DNA from: Candidatus Bathyarchaeota archaeon BA1
GTDB lineage: Archaea > Thermoproteota > Bathyarchaeia > Bathyarchaeales > Bathyarchaeaceae
Direction: 5' to 3'
Length of the DNA stretch: 34,453 nt
Assembly: GCA_001399805.1 (NCBI GenBank)
Contig: LIHJ01000058.1
Span: 1 to 34,453 of the forward strand
Shown here one piece after another: positions 22,951 through 30,699 of the stretch. The notes beneath the pieces were generated by a model. The model searched no databases and was not told the DNA's origin. It saw nothing but the letters and a program-made list of their open reading frames with translations. The position numbers and the translations under genes were made by a program. Position 1 is the first letter of the stretch. Every line of letters starts with the position of its first letter.

Positions 22951-23163
22951 ATGCCCAGTAGCAGCGTTCTCCTAACTGATGAGGATCGGGCTCTACTTCT
23001 AAAGGTAAGCAGCCTACTTGAGGAAATAATCGAAACCCTTGACATCCTGGAAAATGAGGATGCAATGAAATCCATCAAAGAAGCCGAAGAAGACGTGAAA
23101 GCTGGAAGGGTCAGAAGCTACAGCGAATTCCTCAAGGAGCTGAAGAAATCTGGGGAAATATAG
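22951..23163 (+). CDS. RelB-like antitoxin
   Basis: A 70-residue, acidic, helical protein: SVLLTDEDRALLLKVSSLLE, then EIIETLDILENEDAMKSIKE and AEEDVKAGRVRSYSEFLKEL. The closing AxEDVKAGRVxSYxEFLKEL is shared by archaeal RelB-like antitoxins, which wrap a RelE-type toxin. The ATG has a GGTGA six bases upstream. The gene overlaps the RelE-like frame that follows. It should bind and silence that toxin and probably repress its own promoter. It lies inside the island, next to the IS6-like element. Confidence 0.7.
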   Translation: MPSSSVLLTDEDRALLLKVSSLLEEIIETLDILENEDAMKSIKEAEEDVKAGRVRSYSEFLKELKKSGEI

Positions 23164-23407
23164 CCTCAAAGTCACTAGACGCTTTGAAAAAGACTTCCGT
23201 AAGCTCGATATCCAGCTGAAGAGAAGATTGGATTCCGCCATAAGAAACCTCAAAGTCAACCCCCACCTCGGAAAGCCCCTTCGAGGAGAGCTCATCGGCA
23301 AATGGAGCCTAAGGATTGGAGATTACAGGATCATCTACACAATAGATGAGCGCCAGAAAACAGTCACACTCTATAATGCAAGACATAGAAAGGTAGCATA
23401 CGAATAA
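23150..23407 (+). CDS. RelE/ParE-family toxin frame without a normal start codon
   Basis: The frame YSLKVTRRFEKDFRKLD, then RRLDSAIRNLKVNPHLGKPL and GKWSLRIGDYRIIYTIDER, and finally LYNARHRKVAYE, matches RelE-type mRNA interferases across their full length of about 82 residues, including the G-x-W-S-x-R-x-G-D-Y-R core. The frame is +1 to the antitoxin and opens after a TGA at 23141. No ATG, GTG or TTG precedes the conserved start; the first codons are CTG (23150), GGG, AAA, TAT. So either CTG initiates, or a start was lost and the toxin is silent. Coordinates begin at that CTG. Confidence 0.65.
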   Translation: MGKYSLKVTRRFEKDFRKLDIQLKRRLDSAIRNLKVNPHLGKPLRGELIGKWSLRIGDYRIIYTIDERQKTVTLYNARHRKVAYE

Positions 23408-23421
23408 CAACCAGAACAAGT

Positions 23422-23580
23422 GCATCTCTCCCTTACACCCGAGACAACATCCAAACCACCATAAACGACAACCAAAAATTAAACGCTAATACGCGCAGGT
23501 AAGAAACACAGACTGGAAACACAACCTCCAATTTAAGGATAACAAATTAACCTAACACAAAGAGAAGTTTTCAAAATCGA
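23422..23580. repeat. ~150-bp direct repeat, copy 2
   Basis: A diverged, same-orientation copy of 21902-22053, lying just after the RelE-like frame. The two copies bracket the interrupted small frame, the IS6-like element and the RelB/RelE-like pair. From 23581 to 23706 nothing further is recognised. Confidence 0.7.
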
Positions 23581-23706
23581 TTATATCATGATATCAACCG
23601 TTGAGGAAATGGATGAAACCCTGGCTGTTTAACTGAATCTCTTACATTTTTCATTTTCGTTTGAGGTAGGTCTTCACTCTACTAATTTCTCTTTCTCTTA
23701 CAAACT

Positions 23707-23889
23707 TTGAATCGAGATAAGGGAAGGTTGAAGTCTAAGCCGTCACTTTGTTTGTGTTATGGGCAAATGGCAGACGCCATCGTCAAGACCCACATCTGTT
23801 CTGAGAAGTGTTTAAGGAAATACTTTGAACCAATAGGCGGAGTTAAGATCGTGGAGAAAAAACTAAAAAACGAAGGATGGTTAGATTAA
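23707..23889 (+). CDS. Hypothetical small Cys-rich protein
   Basis: A 60-residue frame with a TTG at 23707 or an internal ATG at 23767 (MADAIVKTHICSEKCLRKYF). A CLC motif near residue 15 and HICSEKC near residue 30 could form a metal site. It has no good ribosome binding site and lies at the edge of the island. It may be a relic. Confidence 0.3.
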   Translation: MNRDKGRLKSKPSLCLCYGQMADAIVKTHICSEKCLRKYFEPIGGVKIVEKKLKNEGWLD

Positions 23890-24051
23890 CAGAAAAAAGG
23901 GGAGTTTGCGGGGGAAATCTCCATGATAGGTGGAAGCCCCGAAATCTCCTCGCTCATCCAAATTCCTCAAATTGCCTTACGCGAACTCGCTCAGCCTTAT
24001 GATCGCGCACTAATTAAGTGTTTTCGCATAGACACTTCTTCGACTGGTTCA

Positions 24052-24312
24052 TCATCCCTCGCCAAGGGAGTCCAGGGTGGAGCACATGTCATTTATGAGG
24101 ATGATCCAGTGCAGATAGGAGCTGATGGCGGCCCTTAAGGCGGGTGTGTCCCTCGCCTCAAACCTAAGGGTTAAGATTTTGCCCTTCCCTTCAACCTGAG
24201 CTTGAGAGCGTGGGGTCGGTGGACTAGTGCTTTCGGGCTCCAACGCCCTAAGCACGATCGTTAGATGCCTCTCTGATGGAAAGCTTAGGCTAACAATCGC
24301 TTGAGCCCTCAT
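24052..24312 (-). CDS. pcc1: KEOPS complex subunit Pcc1
   Basis: Pcc1 is the small dimerising subunit of KEOPS, the complex that makes the t6A base in tRNA. The 86-residue product has an alpha/beta fold: AQAIVSLSFPSERHLTIVLR, then KGKILTLRFEARDTPALRAA and ISSYLHWIILINDM. The R-F-E-A-x-D-x-x-A-L-R-A-A-x-x-S-Y motif is the family's. The ATG at 24312 overlaps the Brix stop (ATGA), which fixes the start; an ATG five codons earlier would overlap further. It is the last gene before the mobile island. Confidence 0.85.
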   Translation of the reverse strand: MRAQAIVSLSFPSERHLTIVLRALEPESTSPPTPRSQAQVEGKGKILTLRFEARDTPALRAAISSYLHWIILINDMCSTLDSLGEG

Positions 24313-24863
24313 TGTTGAGCCTCCCACACCACATGTGATATTGTGATGCGTGGTCCGATTTCGATTGTTTGGGGAAGAAGCACGAATGTGACCTGGATGC
24401 GGTGGGGGGCATCCGATGAGATGTGCATGGAAGCCGAATATTTGGGGAGTACACTATCTAGTGATAACATCGGAACGTTAAGAAAATGGGACAAAGCCTC
24501 AGCGAACCTCAAGACCTCCGAGGGTTCTGTATACGGTGTGGTTATGGCAAGGGGTCGAATAGGCTTGGTCTTTACTCCCCGAAACTCCCTCTGAAGCCGT
24601 ATACCTACCACATAAATCAAGGGAGAAAGTGGAATCAAGCCCTCGGATCCCGTTTGAAAAAGCTCAATTTTTCCAGGTCCACCTCTCCATCGGTCCACGA
24701 CGATGACCCGGTCGGCGTCAAGCTCAAGCGCTTTTTCAGCCAACCCATCGAGGCTTAGCTTGCCACGATTGATTCGAACCACGTTGGGTATGGAACGGGC
24801 AAGATCATGGCAAAGCGTTCGTATCCTTCTCGTTGGTCTGCGAGAGGTGGTGAGTAAGATCAC
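24309..24863 (-). CDS. Brix-domain rRNA-binding protein (archaeal Imp4-like)
   Basis: Archaeal Brix proteins bind rRNA during ribosome assembly. The best start is the GTG at 24863, which overlaps the L37Ae stop (GTGA) and begins VILLTTSRRPTRRIRTLCHD, the family's N-terminal strand and sigma70-like helix. The 184 residues continue with NRGKLSLDGLAEKALELDAD and RVIVVDRWRGGPGKIELF, then a repeat half with PLSPLIYVVGIRLQREF. A longer in-frame reading upstream is only an overlap with L37Ae and is not used. Confidence 0.85.
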   Translation of the reverse strand: MILLTTSRRPTRRIRTLCHDLARSIPNVVRINRGKLSLDGLAEKALELDADRVIVVDRWRGGPGKIELFQTGSEGLIPLSPLIYVVGIRLQREFRGVKTKPIRPLAITTPYTEPSEVLRFAEALSHFLNVPMLSLDSVLPKYSASMHISSDAPHRIQVTFVLLPQTIEIGPRITISHVVWEAQQ

Positions 24864-25165
24864 TCTTCCTTTTCCTCTTCCATGAGAGCCTCTGGGGGTG
24901 GTGGCAATCCCTTCGCTGCTCGCTTCGCTACAACCCCTAGTTTTGTGGTGGGGGTGTAGGCGCCGCCAGTGAAGGTGAGACCGCATTTTTTGCATGTCCA
25001 AACGCCCACGCTTTGCCTTCGAACCGATTCAGAGCCGCATTGGGGACATTTATGGGCTTTCTTTAATCCAGAAATCGCCTCGATATACCGCTTCCTAATA
25101 GTGGCGCCGTATCGCGCTCCCAGGCCCCTGGTTGGACCCACCTTCTTGGTTCGCCTTCGACCCAT
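24860..25165 (-). CDS. rpl37ae: 50S ribosomal protein L37Ae
   Basis: A 101-residue zinc-binding protein of the large subunit. It begins GRRRTKKVGPTRGLGARYG and has the zinc ribbon CPQC and CKKC separated by 15 residues, followed by GLTFTGGAYTPTT, all typical. The acidic C-terminal tail EEEKEE is an archaeal variation. The ATG at 25165 overlaps the rrp42 stop by one base (TGATG). Confidence 0.93.
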   Translation of the reverse strand: MGRRRTKKVGPTRGLGARYGATIRKRYIEAISGLKKAHKCPQCGSESVRRQSVGVWTCKKCGLTFTGGAYTPTTKLGVVAKRAAKGLPPPPEALMEEEKEE

Positions 25166-25962
25166 CAATCCTTCACCACGAGCTTTCGTAAATCCTTAGC
25201 CTTCTCCTGAGCTATCTTTGCGGCTTCTAAGATCTGTTGCATTGTGAAGTAGCCGTATCCGCCCTTCTGCACCGCACAGACCTTTCCGTCCTTTTCCACG
25301 GTGATCGTGAGCCGGGCGTCCATCACCTGTTCCTCCTCCAGCCAAGGATCCACTACAAGCCTATCGTCTATCTTGGCGAAGGTGACAGCTATCGGATAGT
25401 TCCTTATAGGGAGTGGGGTGTATCCGGGCTTTATCTTGATTTTGTCCTTCTTCACCTCATAGTTGAGCATCTTCGTGTTCAGAAGGGCGGCTAATGAGGC
25501 TATTGCCGAAGCGTCGATGAGGTTCCCATCGTGGTTGAGGACGTAGACGTCAACAAAGATGATGAAAACCCTCTTACCGGGTTCAATGCACAGCTTTTCC
25601 AAAGCTATGGCCTTAGACTCACGGATCCCCCTATCCACGATCCTAGCGAGCTCAATGGAGTTTTCATTAGGTGGCCCGGGCTCGAAGGCGGGCGAAGCCA
25701 AAGGCACAAGCTCCGCATTCACGGTGAGGACGCCCTCCTTAGGTACGTCGGGAAACGGCTCGCCGATCTCGACCTTTGTTCCAACTATCACCTCGGTTTT
25801 GCCCAGACGAACACGGGCTGAGCCTTCTGCCCTCTCGATGACGCCCACTTCCAGCTGAACCTCACGGTAGTCGGTTAGTCCTCGCCCATCCAGTCTCTTA
25901 CCATGAGAGACCAGTTGGGCAATCCGCCTTTGCTTCACGCGTGCAACCATACTTGAGGGCAT
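25165..25962 (-). CDS. rrp42: Archaeal exosome subunit Rrp42
   Basis: The non-catalytic RNase PH-type subunit that pairs with Rrp41 in the exosome ring, the archaeal 3'-5' RNA degradation and tailing machine. The 265 residues carry RNase PH features: GKRLDGRGLTDYREVQLEVG near residue 21, GKTEVIVGTKVEIGEP, and PAFEPGPPNENSIELARIVD near residue 90. The last is the Rrp42 version of the family's central segment. Its ATG overlaps the rrp41 stop (TAATG). Confidence 0.95.
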   Translation of the reverse strand: MPSSMVARVKQRRIAQLVSHGKRLDGRGLTDYREVQLEVGVIERAEGSARVRLGKTEVIVGTKVEIGEPFPDVPKEGVLTVNAELVPLASPAFEPGPPNENSIELARIVDRGIRESKAIALEKLCIEPGKRVFIIFVDVYVLNHDGNLIDASAIASLAALLNTKMLNYEVKKDKIKIKPGYTPLPIRNYPIAVTFAKIDDRLVVDPWLEEEQVMDARLTITVEKDGKVCAVQKGGYGYFTMQQILEAAKIAQEKAKDLRKLVVKD

Positions 25963-26702
25963 TATTCTTCCACTGCCTCCTTTACGGTCACATACTTTGC
26001 CTTCAAAGCCTCCTTCTGAAGCCCGTATATTCTCTTACAGCCATCAAGGGCGAGATTCAAGGCGTGCTCAAACTCTTCAGTTGTTAACATCCCATCCATC
26101 TGAAGCAGGGTTATTGCATTGAAGTTGGGCATCAATGCTAAGGGCACATCTGACTCTCCCCCCTTGTCTTCGAGGTCGGTTAGATCCAGCACCAAGCGTC
26201 CCTCCACCTTCCCAGCAGCACACGCCGCCACCAAGTCTCGCATGGGGATTCCAGCATCCGCGAGGGCCAGAGAGGCGACCGTGATTCCAGCGCACCTTGT
26301 TCCACCGTCCGCCTGCAAAACCTCGATGAAGAGGTCGATGGATGTTCGTGGATAATACTCCACGAAAATGGATGGTTCAAGGGCCTCTCGAACCACCTTG
26401 GAGAGCTCCATCTCCCTCCTTGATGGGGCGGGTGACTTTCTTTGCTCAACGGAAAACGGTGCCATGTGATAACGGCAGCGAAGCAAGGCGCGATCAGGTA
26501 GGGCCAGATGCCTGGGATGAAGCTCCCTCGGCCCATACACGGCGGCGAGTATCTTACTCTTCCCCTGCTCAATGTACGCGGAGCCGTCGGCGTTGCTGAG
26601 AATGCCCACCTCGATCTTCACTGGGCGTAACTCATCTAGTCTTCTTCCGTCTATCCTGATACCGTTCTCATCAATTAATTTTTCAGGGACTTTTTGAAGC
26701 AT
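25962..26702 (-). CDS. rrp41: Archaeal exosome catalytic subunit Rrp41
   Basis: The phosphorolytic RNase PH-type subunit. [20 protein letters not shown] near the start, then [20 protein letters not shown] with phosphate- and RNA-binding Arg, [20 protein letters not shown], and [15 protein letters not shown]. The Asp in SDVPLA (about residue 185) corresponds to the catalytic Asp of the family. The ATG at 26702 follows GGAGGTG; a GTG three codons upstream is less likely. It overlaps rrp4 by 20 bases. Confidence 0.96.
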   Translation of the reverse strand: MLQKVPEKLIDENGIRIDGRRLDELRPVKIEVGILSNADGSAYIEQGKSKILAAVYGPRELHPRHLALPDRALLRCRYHMAPFSVEQRKSPAPSRREMELSKVVREALEPSIFVEYYPRTSIDLFIEVLQADGGTRCAGITVASLALADAGIPMRDLVAACAAGKVEGRLVLDLTDLEDKGGESDVPLALMPNFNAITLLQMDGMLTTEEFEHALNLALDGCKRIYGLQKEALKAKYVTVKEAVEE

Positions 26703-27396
26703 GTTTAACACCTCCCTTTTCCTTTCGGATCATTTCGGTTACGCGGTCAGTTAACCCACTTGTGTGGGCTTCCTGCTCGATTTTTCGGATGGCCATAACA
26801 GCGAGTTGTTCATCCTCAGGGGTTTTTCCATTGATAAGGATCAGGCCGTTTTGACCGATGCTGATTTGACACCCTGTTTCTTGCTTCAACATGTTTATCA
26901 TCGAACCCCTCCTTCCGATAACACGGGGAACCTTCGCGGGGGTGATCTCAACGACTTGACCCCTCGTGATTCTCCCAAAGTCTGGTTCATTAACAGTTAA
27001 AAGGGGTCCTCGTGTCCGATCGTAAGCCACTATTTTTGTGACGATGAGGTCGCCCACGTCGAAGATGGAGGTCAAATCGTTTTTCTGAGGCCTAAATGGT
27101 CGATCAAGGGCGTCTGAGGCTCGAAGCATGGCGAGGTAGGGGGCCTTAATATCCACCATCCAGCCACCAATGCCCACCTCCACCACTTTTCCGATAACAG
27201 TATCCCCAACGTAGGGAATATAAAAGGCCTTTAAGGCAACAACATGAATCTTTCGATCTTCATACTCTACAAGCCCGATTCGTGTGGCGTAAATTTTTCC
27301 ATCATCCTTGTATGTGTTTTCACCAGCCACATAATCATCTTCAGCCAGCAGATCGCCGGGTGTCACAAGCTGTCTCCTCTCATAAAAAGTAGGCAA
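26683..27396 (-). CDS. rrp4: Exosome cap protein Rrp4 (S1 and KH domains)
   Basis: The RNA-binding cap of the exosome. Domains in order: an N-terminal segment [20 protein letters not shown], an S1 domain ([20 protein letters not shown], then [20 protein letters not shown]) and a KH domain with the GXXG loop in [20 protein letters not shown]. The start is uncertain: an ATG at 27411 has no binding site, while GGAGGTG (27409-27403) lies five bases ahead of the TTG at 27396, which is chosen. Twelve bases separate the ATG from the SBDS stop. Confidence 0.93.
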   Translation of the reverse strand: MPTFYERRQLVTPGDLLAEDDYVAGENTYKDDGKIYATRIGLVEYEDRKIHVVALKAFYIPYVGDTVIGKVVEVGIGGWMVDIKAPYLAMLRASDALDRPFRPQKNDLTSIFDVGDLIVTKIVAYDRTRGPLLTVNEPDFGRITRGQVVEITPAKVPRVIGRRGSMINMLKQETGCQISIGQNGLILINGKTPEDEQLAVMAIRKIEQEAHTSGLTDRVTEMIRKEKGGVKHASKSP

Positions 27397-27423
27397 ATTC
27401 GCCACCTCCATATGAAAGATTTG

Positions 27424-28110
27424 CTAAACCAATTTTGATTCAAGATTCCCCCGGGTCATCTCTCCAAGCTTTTCCAGAAAGGGGCCATAAAGGCCGGCGG
27501 GCATCTCGACGACCGCAAACCACGAGCCATCAGTACGCCACTCCTCACGTTTTATTGCTCCAAAACCCTTCACGGTCCCGTAAACTTTTCCCGCGTACTC
27601 CGGTGGGATGCGGACCGCGACGGAGACCTGCTCCATTTTGACTGGGAGGATTGGGCGTAGGAGTTTTATGACCTCTCTTGCTTGTTCCTCGACCCCCTTA
27701 AAGGGGTCTATGGAGTAGCGGATTTGCTCCATTGCTTGTTCTATGCGTAAAGGGGGATGTGGTAGACTCGTTTTTGGGTCAATGCAGTGGCGGGATACGA
27801 AGGAGATGATCTGTTTTCTCTTGTCCTCGATGAGTTGTCTCCGTTGCTCAGTGGTTAACTGCAACACGCCTCTCTTCAGGATCGTGCTGGCTATTTTGAG
27901 GGAATCCGTGGTTCCGAAGGCTTTTCGCAGCTTGTCCTCTGAGGGCTTTGTCCCCTTACTCGCATCAGTGAAAACCGTGTCGGTGACTAGCACCTCGGAG
28001 ATTGATGCGACTTTTCCAAGCCGATATGAGAGAGCAGGTTCAGGCTTGACGAGGATCTCGAAGTGTTCCCCCTCATGGGTCATTCGAGCCACGGTGTAAC
28101 GCTGACTCAT
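27424..28110 (-). CDS. SBDS family ribosome maturation protein
   Basis: Archaeal orthologue of Sdo1/SBDS, which helps release eIF6 so that the large subunit can join. The 228 residues start with the FYSH domain (ARMTHEGEHFEILVKPEPAL, then EVLVTDTVFTDASKGTKPSE), a helical middle (QLTTEQRRQLIEDKRKQIIS; HPPLRIEQAMEQIRYSID) and a C-terminal ferredoxin-like domain (PVKMEQVSVAVRIPPEYAGK). It overlaps the psmA stop by four bases (ATGA). Confidence 0.95.
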   Translation of the reverse strand: MSQRYTVARMTHEGEHFEILVKPEPALSYRLGKVASISEVLVTDTVFTDASKGTKPSEDKLRKAFGTTDSLKIASTILKRGVLQLTTEQRRQLIEDKRKQIISFVSRHCIDPKTSLPHPPLRIEQAMEQIRYSIDPFKGVEEQAREVIKLLRPILPVKMEQVSVAVRIPPEYAGKVYGTVKGFGAIKREEWRTDGSWFAVVEMPAGLYGPFLEKLGEMTRGNLESKLV

Positions 28111-28844
28111 GGAGCCCCACTGCCCTTGATGCCCTTCAGGTAGGCCTCGATTTCCCCGTCGGTGAGCATTCTAAGTTTTTTTGTTGCGGATGGAATCACA
28201 GCGACTTTAACTCTTGGTGTTTCCCCTCTCGCCTCAAGAGCCTTGGCGAGGGATTTTATGACCAGCTTGATTACTGAATCAAGATCCAAGTTTTCACTAT
28301 ACTCCGCCTTTAAAATATCCTCCACGGTTTCACGACCAATGCCCACTGCAACCGCCTTATAGCCTCTGTAGGAGCCGCTTGGATCAGTTGCAAATAGCCT
28401 ATTCCCTGTTTTGTCGGTACCGCCAAAAATTATGGAGACCCCGAAGGGTCGAACACCCGCATGCTGCGTGTATAACTGTTTTATGTCCCCGATCCGCTTC
28501 GTGACAACCTCCACATCGATGAGTTCATCATACATTAATCGATTACTTTGGGCGTAAATCCGCGCCTGATCAACAAGAATGCGGGCGTCAGAACCCAAAC
28601 CAACCACGGCCGCCCCAAGGTGATCATCCACCTCAAACAGCTTCCAGGTGAAATTGGGGTCCTGCAACTTTGTTTCAATCTTCTCCTCCGCTCCCAGCAC
28701 CACTCCCTCGGAGCAAGCGACTCCCAATATTGTTGCTCCACGGCTTACCGCCTCAACAGCATACTCCACCTGAAAGAGGCGCCCATCCGGGGAGAAAACC
28801 GTGATGGCACGATCATAAGCCCCAGGAACGGCAAACACAGACAA
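28107..28844 (-). CDS. psmA: 20S proteasome alpha subunit
   Basis: Forms the outer, gating rings of the archaeal 20S proteasome. The product has the alpha signature YDRAITVFSPDGRLFQVEYA near its N-terminus (the H0 gate helix), then EAVSRGATILGVACSEGVVL and the long RPFGVSIIFGGTD strand. No N-terminal catalytic Thr is expected. The start is unsure: GGGGTGAT lies at 28849-28856, so the TTG at 28844 (four bases on) is preferred; GTG at 28838 or 28853 are alternatives. It is the first gene of the minus-strand superoperon. Confidence 0.95.
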   Translation of the reverse strand: MSVFAVPGAYDRAITVFSPDGRLFQVEYAVEAVSRGATILGVACSEGVVLGAEEKIETKLQDPNFTWKLFEVDDHLGAAVVGLGSDARILVDQARIYAQSNRLMYDELIDVEVVTKRIGDIKQLYTQHAGVRPFGVSIIFGGTDKTGNRLFATDPSGSYRGYKAVAVGIGRETVEDILKAEYSENLDLDSVIKLVIKSLAKALEARGETPRVKVAVIPSATKKLRMLTDGEIEAYLKGIKGSGAP

Positions 28845-28917
28845 ACTTATCACCCCACGTTTCGAAACTCGCTTTCTTGTTCAGTTGTGGCAACGAAACT
28901 AAAAACCTTTTCGTATG

Positions 28918-28926
28918 TTTATTAAA
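28918..28926 (-). promoter_or_regulatory. Probable TATA box of the psmA-exosome superoperon
   Basis: TTTAATAAA on the minus strand lies about 75 bases before psmA, giving a predicted leader of about 50 bases. The stretch between has no other TATA-like sequence. Confidence 0.4.
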
Positions 28927-28930
28927 TTAA

Positions 28931-29211
28931 TGGCAACAATAGGAATACTTGAAGCCTAAAACAGCCCAAGAACGGATTCACCTTAAGTTTTGGCATCGGT
29001 GCCAGACATGATGACCAATTCTACGCCTTAGCGCTTGCATGCTACGCCAGCAAAGAGGCCCTACCGCAACCGCAGCCGTGGGTAGTTTCTCGACGACGCT
29101 CTTCATGAAGTATCGATTGAGGGTTATAAGAATAAATAGTTACACCGATGGAGTTGCTCTTGCATAATAGTAGGCGGCAAAACATACTTTTTGAAATGAG
29201 CAGCTCGGATA
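28931..29211. other. Non-coding stretch between the superoperon promoter and the GC-rich segment
   Basis: No gene is supported. TTATAAG and AATAAATAG near 29126-29140 could be promoter elements for a plus-strand transcript. Confidence 0.4.
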
Positions 29212-29360
29212 GTTTAAACCTATATTTGAACCTATCCCGGGCTACCAACAAACCCGAGTCAGGTAGCGCGCGTGGGGTGAGGGGAAGAGGCCTCATGTAT
29301 GCCCTATGCGGGTGTGGTGGCTTCCACACCAAAGGTTGGGTGGGCGGTTCAGACCCTCCC
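29212..29360 (+). ncRNA. GC-rich stretch with several hairpins, candidate structured RNA of unknown kind
   Basis: After the A/T-rich TTTAAACCTATATT (29212-29225), which would do as a TATA box, GC content rises sharply to about 29360. Self-complementary pairs are GCTACC (29241-29246) with GGTAGC (29262-29267), GGTGTGG (29311-29317) with CCACACC (29324-29330), and GGGT (29338-29341) with ACCC (29353-29356). Open frames cross it on both strands without family patterns. It does not fit the tRNA, SRP or RNase P motifs I know. The strand is a guess from the TATA position. Confidence 0.3.
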
Positions 29361-29439
29361 AATAAATCTTCTATAGACAAGGGGAGCGATTCATTTCCTC
29401 ACAAAATAGTAGCGCTATTCGAGATTCGATTGGATCTTG

Positions 29440-29815
29440 CATGTTCATGGAAATTGACTGGGGAGGAGCTGGTTTCGATTGCTCAATCTGATCACTGGTT
29501 GGAAGTTAACCCCAGAGCAGTGCCTCCAAATCGGTGGGAGAATCCACCCTAACAAGAGCCTTTAATGTAAGGGAAGGGCTCAGCCGCAAAGATGATCATT
29601 TACCACAGAGAATCATGAATGAGCCTACGCCAAAGGGACACGCAACCGGCTGTAAAGCCTTCATCTCAACAGAGGACTTTGAACAATGCCTAGACAAATA
29701 CTACAGTCTCCGAGGCTGGGATCAAAATGGTAAACCCACCCACAAAACCCTGGTGGAACTAAAGCTTGAGGACGCGGCGGAAGATTTAAGGAAGAGGAAA
29801 CTCATTGAAACATGA
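29440..29815 (+). pseudogene. Aldehyde ferredoxin oxidoreductase, C-terminal remnant
   Basis: In one frame CSWKLTGEELVSIAQ matches the helix before the last motif of the AOR family. From 29534 in another frame, TLTRAFNVREGLSRKDDHLP, then YYSLRGWDQNGKPTHKTLVE and LKLEDAAEDL, match the family's terminal segment very well (FNxREGxxRxDDxLP, and YYxLRGWDxNGxPTxxTL). The remaining ~500 residues, with the tungsten cofactor and iron-sulfur sites, are absent. It is a truncated, once-frameshifted remnant. Confidence 0.75.
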
Positions 29816-29870
29816 AGTATGGTGCCTATTCTGGGGCATCTCAAACTCTGGAGTGGAGAGTGGTGTAAGA

Positions 29871-30374
29871 ATGACTTATGAAGAAGTGTGGAAGGTGTTG
29901 GCTGATCTGATTACCGACCTCCGAGTGAGGAATGAACCCATCCCATCCGATGTGATGAACGATCTACGCTCTGCCAAAACCATGATACAGATCCTAAAGG
30001 CCGACCCCACGCACATTGAAAACATCCCGAGAATCGAGGCTTACCTGGGGAATGTGGAGTCGCACCTCATCTTTTTGGCACAAGATAAATTTGGATCCGA
30101 GTATGTGGAGCAGTGGATGAAGAGGCTCGAAGAAGCCAGAAGTAAGACCTATGAAGAGGGTGAGGAAAAAGCCGCTCCAAGATTTGTTCCGGGACTTCCG
30201 CGTGGTGAACGTTGGGTGCGGGTGCAGGTTTCGGAGGAAACCCCAAGGGGGGACGTAGAAAGGCTGGCGAGGGAGAGCAAACTTTCATACAAAATGATGG
30301 ATAGTAATTGGGTTTTGGTTTGGGGTGATTTAGAGGGTTTGAGGAATTTTGTCCGGAGGTTAAGACAGATATAG
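29871..30374 (+). CDS. DUF2096 family protein
   Basis: An archaeal protein of unknown function with a helical first half and a small alpha/beta second half. It starts MTYEEVWKVLADLITDLRVR. The conserved PIPSDVMNDLRSAKTMIQIL, then RIEAYLGNVESHLIFLAQ, and the second part PRFVPGLPRGERWVRVQVSE identify the family as I recall it. The ATG at 29871 gives the normal 167-residue length. The frame is open to a further ATG at 29805 that overlaps the AOR remnant and is not used. It precedes smc by 325 bases. Confidence 0.8.
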   Translation: MTYEEVWKVLADLITDLRVRNEPIPSDVMNDLRSAKTMIQILKADPTHIENIPRIEAYLGNVESHLIFLAQDKFGSEYVEQWMKRLEEARSKTYEEGEEKAAPRFVPGLPRGERWVRVQVSEETPRGDVERLARESKLSYKMMDSNWVLVWGDLEGLRNFVRRLRQI

Positions 30375-30699
30375 GAGGGGCTTAAAATCCACACAAAATT
30401 CACACAATTCTCTCAAATGAGGTTTTATTAGGGGGAGAAAAAATCGCTTGGTAGTTCAAAGATTCCAAAATGCAAAGGAATGGGTATACACTGGTTTTAT
30501 GGGATGTGAAAAAATAAAGGTTTTTGTTAAAAAATTGACGGAGAAGGTTCGTGGTGTGGGAGGACAATAAAAAACCTTTAGAAGTTTGATTGCGCAATAG
30601 TTAAAACGTGTTTTCCACGCATGTTTTTGTAGAGGAATTAAAAAACGATTGGGGTGCAATTCCGGCTTCGAAAAGTGGTGGAGGGGGGCTTAAAGAAAA
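30375..30699. other. Non-coding stretch upstream of smc
   Basis: About 325 A/T-rich bases with T-runs near 30421-30428 that could end the DUF2096 transcript. GGAATTAAAAAACG near 30635 is a possible smc promoter. GGTGGAGGGGGG lies just before the smc ATG as the ribosome binding site. No gene is seen on either strand. Confidence 0.45.

Noticed and set aside
24864..25001. A longer N-terminus for the Brix protein
   Set aside because: It is only an out-of-frame reading through L37Ae; the GTG at 24863 gives the family start and a 4-base overlap.
26077..26599. Several open frames of 70-130 codons overlapping rrp41
   Set aside because: All are shadows of rrp41, which has full family motifs.
29320..29365. 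GGTTCAGACC resembling a tRNA T-loop
   Set aside because: The conserved A at position 58 is G, and no cloverleaf fits upstream.
29042..29552. Two long open frames on opposite strands across the GC-rich segment (29042-29380 minus, 29148-29552 plus)
   Set aside because: Neither has a ribosome binding site or a recognisable domain, and the plus frame runs into the oxidoreductase remnant. High GC lowers stop frequency here.
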